From NCBI GenBank assembly GCA_026119935.1, contig JALRMH010000030.1, forward strand, positions 372,001-436,000: a stretch of DNA of 64,000 nt, in the 5' to 3' direction. This DNA comes from Endothia cerciana. Lineage: Eukaryota; Ascomycota; Sordariomycetes; Diaporthales; Cryphonectriaceae. Positions 55,811 through 64,000 of the stretch are shown in pieces. Under the pieces are notes generated by a model. The model was not told where the DNA came from. It saw only the letters and a program-made list of their open reading frames with translations, and made no database searches. The position numbers were made by a program, and so were the translations under genes. Position 1 is the stretch's first letter. Each line of letters begins with the position of its first letter.

Positions 55811-56400
55811 CGTCAGCACGCGTTTCGCCCCGGCTATTCCACGTTTCTTTTTTTGTAAGTCCTCAAAAGTTTATCACCGGGACTTACCACCGAGGCCCGC
55901 ACGATATCCCCTGGCCTGAAGCTCTCGTAGACCCTGACGCGGTCCTTCTCCGTGGCCCGCACGTCCTGCACCCGGATGACGCCCTGCCACTCGGCCTCGA
56001 GGACCGTCCCGCCGCAGACCAGGATGGCGACGACGGCCTGGAGGGGCGTGATGCGCGTGACGCGGCACAGCACCACGTCCCCGACCTGGGGCAGGACCTC
56101 GCGCTGCCTCCTGCTGGCCGCCGCCCCGCGGACCACCGAGATGGTCGGGAGCTCGGCCGGCGCGGGGGTACTGCCGCCGCCGCCGCCGCCGCCGTTGTTG
56201 GGGTGGAGGGAGGCCGTGATCTTGGTCAGGCGCTTCGCGGGGCCCTTGGTCGCCGCGGACGACGCGGGCTGCGAGACGGTGACGGCGCCGAGGAGGGAGC
56301 TGTACAGGTTCGACCCGTGGAGGTGCACGCCGGGGCCGGGGCGGTACCTGCTGGCGGGGCCGAGGAGCTGGCCTGGCAGGGCGACCGAGGTGGTCGCCAT
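55604..56400 (-). CDS. CSL4: Exosome complex component Csl4
   Basis: Two exons (56400-55888 and 55774-55604) joined across a 113-nt intron encode 227 residues. Csl4 is one of the three S1/KH cap subunits that sit on the ring of the RNA exosome, which processes and degrades RNA 3' to 5' in nucleus and cytoplasm. The N-terminal domain (ALPGQLLGPASRYRPGPGVHLHGSNLYSS, split here by positions 8-36) matches the family. A Gly-rich insert of about eight residues is followed by the S1-like domain (VGDVVLCRVTRITPLQAVV, then FRPGDIVRASVV). The C-terminal part YYLSTASNELGVIMAVSEAG is the diagnostic Csl4 block. The intron ends in a (TG)16 run directly before the acceptor. It diverges from ERG2. Confidence 0.9.
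55778..55809. repeat. (CA)16 microsatellite at the CSL4 3' splice site
   Basis: Thirty-two bases of alternating C and A. On the CSL4 strand it is a (TG)16 tract three bases from the exon, occupying the place of the polypyrimidine tract. Confidence 0.95.
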
Positions 56401-56841
56401 GATGGGGTGCCTGGGTTTTGTTTGTCTCTGAGATTGGTCGCGTGGGAGAGTGGTGGCTCGTAGTTCCGCTTGTGGCCGCCAGCCAGACGTGAGGGAGCGT
56501 TGGGAGGATGCCCTCGGTTCCAGGTCAAGTCAATCAGTGAATGTTCGTTCGCCTGGTTTCGTTCCAAAAAAAAGCAAGCTCGGAAATTTCAGCGGGACCG
56601 CCCCAGTAACATCACTAACTAGCACTAGTAGTATGCACATTCCCCGTACCGCCGCTACCGATTAGATAAGACCGCGGGGCCCTGCATCGGAAGAAGCACT
56701 GGAAGCTCCGCGGGGCCCGCCCCTGTCAGAGAAGTGGTCGAACAAAAACATCTCAATCCTAGGAGGTCCCCCATCTTACACCGCCCATCTCTGCACCTCA
56801 CCATCGCACACCAACGCTCACGTTATTATACAGAAAACGAG
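56401..56841. promoter_or_regulatory. Bidirectional promoter between CSL4 and ERG2
   Basis: A 441-bp region between the two divergent ATGs. It must carry both leaders and both promoters unless they overlap coding sequence. No sterol-response element was recognised with confidence. Confidence 0.5.
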
Positions 56842-57578
56842 ATGGCGCGCATCCTCACCGCGCTCGCCCTGCTCGTGGGCCTGCTCAGCCCCCTCTTCTA
56901 CTTCCTCGACGGCCACCTCGAGTCCTTCTACATCTTCCACCCGGACCACCTGCACGACCTCGCCAGGCGGGGCATCGCCGCCCACGGCAACGACACGCGG
57001 TCCGTGGTCAGGTACATCGTGGACGAGCTGCACGACCTGCCGGGCACCGCGAGCTACGTCAACCTGGAAGAGGAGTGGGTCTTCAACAATGCCGGGGGCG
57101 CCATGGGGGCCATGTACATCATCCACGCGAGTATGTCCTCCCCCCCCGTCCCACTCCCTGGTGGCCGACCCCGAGGTCTGACCGGGGTAATAAACAAAAT
57201 AAAATAAAAACAGGCGTCACCGAGTACCTCATAATCTTCGGCACGGCCGTCGGCACCGAGGGCCACACCGGCCGGCACACGGCCGACGACTACTTCCACA
57301 TCCTCTCGGGCACGCAGCTCGCCTACGTCCCCGGCGAGTACGAGCCCGAGGTCTACCCCCAGGGCAGCGTCCACCACCTGGTCCGGGGCGTCGCCAAGCA
57401 GTACAAGATGCCCGACGGCTGCTTCGCCCTCGAGTACGCCCGCGGCTGGATCCCACCCATGCTCTTCTTCGGCTTCGCCGACGGCTTCAGCAGCACGCTC
57501 GACTTCCCGACCCTGTGGAGGACCACGTGGGTCACGGGCCGCGAGATAATCGGGAACCTGGCCGGGGGCAAGTTCTAG
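56842..57578 (+). CDS. ERG2: C-8 sterol isomerase
   Basis: Two exons (56842-57130 and 57214-57578) joined across an 83-nt intron encode 217 residues, close to the family length. The enzyme moves the double bond from C-8 to C-7 (fecosterol to episterol) in ergosterol synthesis and is a target of morpholine fungicides. It has an N-terminal membrane anchor (LTALALLVGLLSPLFYFL). The ERG2/sigma-1 receptor core is visible: YIFHPDHLHDLAR, EEEWVFNNAGGAMGAMYIIHAS, TEYLIIFGTAVGTEGHTGRH, and a C-terminal stretch containing EYARGWIPPMLFFGFADG. Acidic residues such as those in EEEW and EYARGW are conserved in the family. The stop is followed immediately by a GGGC repeat. Confidence 0.95.
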
Positions 57579-57579
57579 A

Positions 57580-57603
57580 GGGCGGGCGGGCGGGCGGGCG
57601 GGC
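57580..57603. repeat. Tetranucleotide GGGC repeat after ERG2
   Basis: About six GGGC units begin two bases after the ERG2 stop codon, so they would lie in the 3' untranslated region. Confidence 0.9.
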
Positions 57604-58734
57604 TGGTGGCAGCGCAAATATCGCCCTGTATGCCAGCCAGCGGAACTCCGGAGGCGTCCGGGCCGAGGCGTCTTGCTTCAGGAATGGTATCGCGATGAAG
57701 TGCTGGGATACAGAGACTGAATCCAGCAACTTAGACAGGCACTACGCCCTCGGGCGCATCACTGATTCGTGTATATAGATCGCAAGTAAACCCTTGTAGT
57801 GCATTAGAACAAAAGGCGCATGGTCCGGGTCACTCTACGCTGCGGCGATCCCTTCAACAGAAGGTGCAGTCATCATGAGGCATCTTCCAGAGGCCTGTGC
57901 AGTGCTCTTTGGCGTCTGGGGCGGCGTGGTAGCTCGTCACGCACCTCCCTCGGGGTCCCGAAAGAGTTTCGTAAGGGGGCGTATTTGGAGAGCATCTCTC
58001 CAGTAACCCAGTCCCCACGAAAAAGGGACTGCTCGTATGTGGCGTAGACAATTGGGTGTGCTGTTCAGTATTCCCGGATGTTTGATTCTGCACAGATACC
58101 TGAGCTGGCCTTGATACCGTGTTCAGGATCAAATATCTGTCCATTGGAGTATCTCGTAGATGAAGAGGCCCAAACCCAATTTTGTCCAAGACTGCGCTGA
58201 AATTCTACCTCAGCCGGCCTGATTCCGAATCCTTTTGCCAGCCCGACACCAATTTTTGTGAGCCATGGTAGTATTATGTACAAATAGACAATTTCGAACG
58301 CCGAGCGCGGCTCTTGGAACGCCGCCCGCCATGATTGTAAATGTGGTGACCAAAACCATGAACATGCGTCCTGTTGTGCGCGCTGGGACTTTCCTTCGTC
58401 CGTTTCTGTGTGATGTGTAGCATCTGTCCGTCTGGCCTCGTGCGATGAAGACGTGCGTGAAGTACCATTCATTCGTTGGGTATCGATCGTCGTTGAACGT
58501 CGCCCGAGATCATCGTATGTCCTCGTCGTTTCACACGCTCCATTGCTGTCTCTGTCCTCGTTCGGGAGGGGAACAATGGCCCGAAGGTTTGCAAAGGCCC
58601 GCCGGTGTTGTAATCCAGACCCGTTCAAGTCAGGATACCCGTGGGTACCGCGCTATGCCCTCTCCGCCACCGGGGTTGAAGGAGGGGGAGGGACCCTGAG
58701 AAGTTCCCCCTCCACTTCGACAGATGATATTTTC
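57604..58734. other. Convergent 3' region between ERG2 and nmrA
   Basis: No gene supported. It should contain the 3' untranslated ends of ERG2 (+) and nmrA (-). The open frames here (58065-58628 minus, 58453-59310 plus) lack motifs, and the latter is mostly antisense to nmrA. Confidence 0.5.
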
Positions 58735-60147
58735 CTATGCAAGCCACTCCTGATCGCCTCTTGCAGATACCCTCATGATGAGTCCATCATCTTCATCTTC
58801 GCTGTCATACTCGTCGTCAGGCTGGCCCTTGCCAGGCGACCCGACCAGCACAAAATCCTCCTCGCCCTGGCCGAGACCCAGGGAAGAGCTGTCCATCCAG
58901 GTTTTGCCGTTGGCACTCTCCTCCAGCGGGAATGTCTCTCTCGCATACTCCTCCAAACCTCGAGGTCCCTCCCACAGCTGCATAGCGACGTGTGGGCAGC
59001 TGTCCTCCAGCTCACGGTCGCCAAAGTACGGTGGCTGTTTCGCGGGGTCGTCACCGCCGAGGAGGAACAACTTCTCCAAGGTTTCGAGTTGTATCCTGTA
59101 GCCGTCGGGGATCTTGACCTTGACCTCTATCTCGCCCCTGATGTATTTGACCTTGCGACCAACGCCTTTCGCGAACTGCTCGCACGCCTCCCGTGGCGAC
59201 AACATCTCCCAGGCGAGTGCTATGCGCTTCCCGCCCCACTTCCCCACGCCGTCCTTGAAGACCTGGAGGATCGCAGGACCCATATCGTGCTCTGCGTCGA
59301 GCCATGGTAGTTTGGCATCTGGGTGGAAGGGGGCCTGCCATACAAAGGAGCCGTCTTCTTGCAGGTCCATGCAGAAGAGAGGAAACAGCAGGCTGGTGAA
59401 GTTGTTGTTGTAGATACCGGTGTAGACAAAAGTTGCTGGGAGGCCGATCTTCCTCACGTACTCCTCGACTTTGTGCTTAGAAGCCCAGAGTGGCAGGCTG
59501 GGCCAGTTCTCATCATAGGTGTGGTGGTCTGGCATGGAAGAGTAGATGTAGTGCTGGATTCCCGCCTTCTTGGCCGCATCTGCCAAGACCTGGCCGATCC
59601 CCACCTCGTTGCCGTAGAAGGTCGTGTTGATGAAGGCCAGCTGGGCACCACGGAACAGCTCCGAGATGAGGGCGTGGTTAATCCCTATGCCGGAGATGGG
59701 TCCATCTTGTGTCAGATCTGCGCCTTCAGATTTGGGCCCGTGCCTTGTGTAGAGCTCGCCCTGGAACAGTGTGGCGTTTGGGTTTGTTGCTATCTCAGTC
59801 GCGATGAGGCCTTCCATATTTCGCATCTGGGCCCGGACATGGTAGCCGACAGCTGTGGCAACCCGAATCACCGAGGCCGCCTGACGACCACCCGCGTTTA
59901 TGATGGCAATCGTCTTGTTCGGCGTGGGCATAGAGCGCTTCGCAGGGCGATGAAACGTCAGGGAATTGTTCCGAGAGCTGAGCAGAGATCCTGCGTCGGA
60001 GTACGATGACCTCGAGTGTTTGTGCCTCCGCTCGTCGTTTGACTTTGTCCTGATGGGAATACTCAGCGGCTGGGCGGTGCTCTGCTGCGCAGGCCTCACA
60101 GGGAGCTCTGCATGAGGCATCTCGGACTTGGTCGAGCAGATGGCCAT
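58735..60147 (-). CDS. nmrA: NmrA nitrogen metabolite repression regulator
   Basis: A single exon encodes 470 residues from the ATG at 60147. NmrA/NMR1 binds the GATA activator AreA/NIT2 when nitrogen is plentiful and blocks its activity; it senses NAD/NADP through a Rossmann fold but is not a working dehydrogenase. Landmarks match closely: IAIINAGGRQAASVIRVATAVGYH, QHYIYSSMPDHHTY, GLPATFVYTGIYNNNFTSL, LPWLDAEHDMGPAILQ (each quoted in part), and a C-terminal block with LEEYARETFPLEE. The N-terminal extension of about 72 residues before MPTPNKTIAI is polar and probably disordered. Alternative starts are 60120 and that inner Met. The tail is acidic (DSEDEDD). Many GATAAG sites lie upstream. Confidence 0.9.
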   Translation of the reverse strand: MAICSTKSEMPHAELPVRPAQQSTAQPLSIPIRTKSNDERRHKHSRSSYSDAGSLLSSRNNSLTFHRPAKRSMPTPNKTIAIINAGGRQAASVIRVATAVGYHVRAQMRNMEGLIATEIATNPNATLFQGELYTRHGPKSEGADLTQDGPISGIGINHALISELFRGAQLAFINTTFYGNEVGIGQVLADAAKKAGIQHYIYSSMPDHHTYDENWPSLPLWASKHKVEEYVRKIGLPATFVYTGIYNNNFTSLLFPLFCMDLQEDGSFVWQAPFHPDAKLPWLDAEHDMGPAILQVFKDGVGKWGGKRIALAWEMLSPREACEQFAKGVGRKVKYIRGEIEVKVKIPDGYRIQLETLEKLFLLGGDDPAKQPPYFGDRELEDSCPHVAMQLWEGPRGLEEYARETFPLEESANGKTWMDSSSLGLGQGEEDFVLVGSPGKGQPDDEYDSEDEDDGLIMRVSARGDQEWLA

Positions 60148-61500
60148 TCCTGAAAGAAGCCAACCCCAGCACCCTTCACAGATGTCCACCACGGACCCGG
60201 GATTCCTTCCTTGGAGGGCCAATACCTGTGACTCGACGATATTCCTCTTGAAGGGGGGAGGGGGTGTTGCCAATGGCAATATCGCGGTGGAGAAGACGGA
60301 CGGAGATGCCTTGTAACCTGCCCGTTGATGTCCCCTGTGATGCAGGTGAGTTGCTGAGGTGTCGGAAACAGCAGAGGAAGCGACTCCCGAGTACTAGAGC
60401 GAACAGAGAGGGTAGGTCATATATCCTCAGCAGAGTCCCGGGCATAGATGAGGGATGCGCGAGGAGGGAAAGATAAGGTAGCCCCAGTCCTGTATGCGGC
60501 CGGAAGCTTCTTAGCGTACCCCGGAAAGTGACCCTCCTACAGTACGTGCTTCCCGCTGTCACCCACGCCCTGATAGGAACCAGACTGGTACTTCTGGGCT
60601 GATGATGTGCGTTCGGTGGCGCCCAAGGACGTTGTCCCAGATTTGTGCCGCAGAGCAGCCGAGCCCTGCAGTGTGCGTTAGTGAGCCGGCGGCGTTCGGA
60701 GGAGACTGCGGGGCAAGAAAAGTATTGCATGGAGGGGTGAGAACAGGTATTAGTGACATGTGCCATGGTGCAGACTGGATTCTTGCGGGCACAGGAACCG
60801 TCTTGGCATGCCTCTGCGCGAGCCTGGGGTATCAGGAACGAGAAGTGACGGGGTGAGATCAGACCATTAGGGGGATTCCCGCCTCCTCGTGCAACATGGG
60901 GAGACCGGCGTGATCCAGGGAGCCACCGAGGCCGAGATGAGGAGTGCAGGTTGACGTGACTTGTGACAAGCAGTAGCAGCAACTGTAGGGAGGACGAAGG
61001 GGAGCCATCGGTCGAGGATGGTAAGGGGGCCACAAACTCACGTATCAGATACGGGCGACTGATTACTTGCTGCCCCGTGCAAGGTTCAGGTACAACCGGC
61101 GAGAATAGGCACAGCAAGGGTGAATGTGCGGGTCTCCGGCTCTGGATCGGCAGGGCCGCAGCTCAGGTTGGGGACGCAGGCAGTGAGCAAGCCGTTGAAC
61201 CTCGACAGGCGACAACAGGTAGGATGGTCCGATGCGGTCACCGGGCAGATACCGCAGATATAAGTGTGAGGGGAGGGCGACAGGGGCGAGTGCACAGCCG
61301 GTGGGATACCCCGTAAAAAAAAAGTATGGGGTAAGGGAAGGGTTGATGACAACGACAGATCCACAGGCGTCTGCACCTTGGTGAAAACCCAATCGGGATC
61401 TATCCAGAGAAAGGGCGTGGTCTGAGGTGATGGGCTGCTGGGGCATCAGGAAGGGCCTCCGGGGAAGGGGAAGCGTTATCTGAGGATCCAGCGTGCTGCA

Positions 61501-61535
61501 GGGCAGGGCAGGGCCGGGCAGGGCCGGGCAGGGCA
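61501..61535. repeat. Pentamer repeat gggca/gggcc x7
   Basis: Seven consecutive 5-bp units upstream of nmrA. Confidence 0.85.
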
Positions 61536-61824
61536 GTTCCGCCAGGGCACAGGTTTGGGTCACGCTATCGGCGAATGGTACTGCTCTGGATGAGTCTCGG
61601 GAAGGTTTCGCGGTGATCCGGCCGAGACCGGTGAGGGATCACAAGTTGCGCGTGCAGGTTAACAGGCCGGGGAAGCTGAGGGGCAGAAAGGGGGAGTTTG
61701 TTTGATCTGGGCGGTGTTGGCCTTGTGATATTGGCTTTAGCGATGGTCGGTGGCGGGTGACGGGACCGGCAAGGGACCGCGAGGTACTCGGCCGACTTTA
61801 AATTCGGCTATGGCAGCCGAATAA

Positions 61825-62475
61825 GATAAGAGGCGAGACGGTCGTTGGCCAGGGGCCTTGTATCGAGGGCCTGGTGACGATGGCCTGGAGCCCGTCTTTG
61901 TCGTCTGCGTCTCACTCAGCTCAGGGCGCCTCCGACCAGCGGCAGAGAGGAGAACTGGTCCCGGGGGGGAATCGGTACGTGAAGGACACAGGAAAGATAA
62001 GGGAGGAACAGGACGGCCAGGTCAGCCAAGGGAAGGGCGGGAAGAGGAAAAAAAAAAAAAAAAAAAAAAAAAAGTCTTCCCATGCGAGTGAAGATCTTCA
62101 AATAAGAGATCCGCCGGAAACGTGGAGCAGGGACGGGATGTAGACTGTGATCCGTCAAGGTACTTGCATACGGGTGATCTACCTAGCACAATAAAAGTAA
62201 CAGAGGACATGTACTTTGTTACGTACCGCAGTACCGCAGTACAGCATGCACCCTGCGGATCGAGGGTCCGTAATGCGGAGGATAAGAACAGGATAAGCTA
62301 AAGCGACCCTCTTCCTCCGTGGAGGGAGGCGGGGGAGAGGGAGGCCGTGACAATTCGCGAGCGAGGTGGTGTTTGAAGGTTATTCAGGGATCCGGTGTAG
62401 GGGACCGGAAACGATGCAAAGATAAGGGGACCCTTTTTCTTTCTTTTTCTTTTTACAGATGCAGGGAAAGATAAG
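61825..62475. promoter_or_regulatory. Cluster of GATAAG sites upstream of nmrA
   Basis: Six GATAAG hexamers lie within 650 bp, all on the plus strand: 61825, 61996, 62281, 62292, 62421 and 62470. Two more flank the cluster, at 60472 and, on the opposite strand, 62974-62979. GATAAG is the preferred core for AreA/NIT2-type GATA factors. The placement about 1.7-2.3 kb from the nmrA start makes nitrogen-dependent control possible, but this is inference. Confidence 0.45.
62048..62073. repeat. Homopolymer A run (26 bases)
   Basis: An uninterrupted run of A within the GATA-site cluster upstream of nmrA. Such tracts exclude nucleosomes in promoters; a retroposed poly-A tail is an alternative, but no source gene precedes it. 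Confidence 0.95.
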
Positions 62476-64000
62476 CGTTGATTGGTGTGGTCAATGCAGA
62501 ACGACGGAAGGAGGATGGCCCTCCTCCCCTTCTACAATGCATCATAATTAGGGCTGTGTTGTTGTTGTGCTCTAGTGCGAGATGGAGGGAGGGACCCCTT
62601 GGACTCCAAGCCAGTCAGTTCAGGCCTCAACGGCTAGAACGTATCATGAGGCGTTGGGCTGCATTTCAATGATCCATCACCTTATAATGCGACCACAGAC
62701 AGGCCCATTGGGCGTCTACTAGTGCGATGTAATGATGGCGGGACCTGCGAACTCGGTACTCTGCAGCAGCTACCCAAGTACCAACCGTGCGTGGTGTTTT
62801 GAGTCACTGGGCAACATTGCGAGATCATTAGGTAAGAGGATCCAACTGTTTGGTCATAGGCGCTTGATTCGGGCTTGGTCGATATCGTACTGGACTCGAA
62901 AAAAATTTTTCTCCATGTGCCTCGGGGGCGAGCGTGTCGTTGAGACTGGACCTGGGAGTTGGAGACGGGCGACCTTATCCATACCTCGACTGTCCAGTCC
63001 CGCAGCAAGGTCAGGCCACGCAAGGCAGCTCCGGCAGGTCAGTAGCAGGCCAGTAGCCATAATCCGGAAACCGTGCCTGCAACAAACTCTGTGGCTCGCC
63101 GGTCTGGCGTCATGCCCCTCCCCTTACCCCCCTCTTACATCTGTAGTACAGTACATGCGATTTGCAGGAAGTACATGGCATTATAGTACTATGGTGGTAA
63201 GGAGGGCGCATAGTACTGCGCCCTGGCTGCATCTGCCGAGCCGGGGGCCTGTCTTACCTAATGATGTTTCCTCTTCGGGCCACCAGGGAGCGCAACGTCC
63301 ACCTCTGATTTGCGGCCCGGCAGGCCCTGGAGCAGGGCCCCCGCCGAGCTTTAGGTAAGAGCAAGCTGGGCTGGGAGACAGGCCCCAAATAGCACATACC
63401 GGCAGGCGCTGGCGACTGCCACCTGGAGATCCTTGTCTGCGGACCTTGAGGGCAGCGTCTCGTCATCTCAACGTCATTGCGCGTGCTCCTCGTCGAGGAG
63501 TTCTCGTTTCATATCTCTTCGTCGCCGCCAGCGAGGGAGGATAATTAGCGATACAGAAACTTCAGCCTCGCCCCTAGTTAGCCACGCTTGAATATGCCAG
63601 GCCCCGAATCTCACGGCACCTAGACGACCGGGCCCGGTCTCTCGGGTGCGATCGTCACCCTGGCCGACTTGAGACCTCCTGTCATGACATGCTGTCACTG
63701 GCTGACGCCAGAAAGGATGAGGAGTAGGCCTAGGTCTAGGCCCAGGGGACTCTCACGTCTATACGTTTCGTCAGGCCTGGGCCGTGATCTCAGGCATCGG
63801 GACAGTCCACGCCGGGCCCAGCTGGAAGGAAGCTCGAGAGGGCGATGGTTTTGGGGCGGTGCTAGGATTGGCTGCTTCCTAGCGAAGGGCCGTTCTGGAC
63901 TGCTACAGCGCATCACCACCGTGGTAGGCATGCCTAAGAAGGCCCAGAGTCCCCTTTTCTGTTACGTACAAAGCCGACTTGATAACGCCATTATGGCACT

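Larger units (their letters stand above)
60148..64000. other. Upstream region of nmrA and gene-free right end
   Basis: No gene supported. A 313-codon minus-strand frame (61117-60176) is open but has the Ser/Pro/Arg/Cys-rich composition of chance ORFs. The region holds several GATAAG sites, a pentamer repeat, a 26-base A run and short repeats. Long leaders are common for regulatory genes in filamentous fungi, so part may be nmrA 5' untranslated sequence. Confidence 0.5.

Noticed and set aside
60176..61117. 313-codon minus-strand open frame upstream of nmrA
   Set aside because: Composition (Ser, Pro, Arg, Cys) and absence of motifs suggest a chance ORF in GC-rich leader DNA.
1..64000. tRNA, rRNA, CRISPR or rolling-circle features
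   Set aside because: No convincing A/B-box pairs, rRNA stretches or spaced repeats were found by eye. A covariance-model scan would be decisive for tRNAs.

Overview
The window is nuclear DNA from a filamentous ascomycete (Pezizomycotina, most likely Sordariomycetes). Genes are split by short GT-AG introns (about 47-190 nt) and there are no operons. The gene set is typical of such fungi: HET-domain genes, an eqolisin (G1) protease, CipC, acrB, and the nitrogen regulator nmrA. I support 20 coding loci, 17 of which look intact. Exon boundaries were worked out by hand from splice signals and reading-frame continuity. Some boundaries, and the choice among alternative ATGs, remain predictions.

Layout. 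0.6-3.7 kb: acrB (+). 4.5-7.0 kb: a three-exon HET gene (-). 8.5-9.6 kb: secreted glutamic protease (-). 9.6-13.5 kb: gene-poor, with a 106-bp MITE-like inverted repeat. 13.5-14.1 kb: cipC (-). 14.1-17.5 kb: no gene seen. 17.5-29.9 kb is a dense housekeeping block: TRM61 (+), a WW-domain protein (-), a Rieske protein (-), a FAM210-like DUF1279 protein (+), nucleoside diphosphate kinase with seven exons (-) and glucosidase II alpha (+). 32.5-36.8 kb: an EF-hand MscS channel (+) and an F-box-like/R3H protein (-). 37.9-46.3 kb looks like an accessory, decaying segment, all on the minus strand: a HET gene that has lost its HET core, an intact aquaporin, a carboxylesterase with two frame breaks, and the orphan 3' exons of an unrecognised gene. 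46.7-51.5 kb: a full-length ABCC-type ABC transporter (-). 51.5-55.6 kb: no gene seen. 55.6-57.6 kb: CSL4 (-) and ERG2 (+), divergent from a shared 441-bp promoter. 58.7-60.1 kb: nmrA (-), with a long gene-free upstream region rich in GATAAG sites. The rest to 64 kb holds no gene I can support.

The loci are largely independent functions: tRNA modification, ER glycoprotein processing, RNA decay, sterol synthesis, transport and nitrogen control. I see no biosynthetic cluster, and no system I can call new. The most useful observations are the graded decay of the 37.9-46.3 kb segment, the MITE-like element, the GATA-site cluster upstream of nmrA, and a possible membrane-anchored N-terminal extension of the nucleoside diphosphate kinase. 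No rRNA or CRISPR was seen, and no tRNA was recognised by eye.
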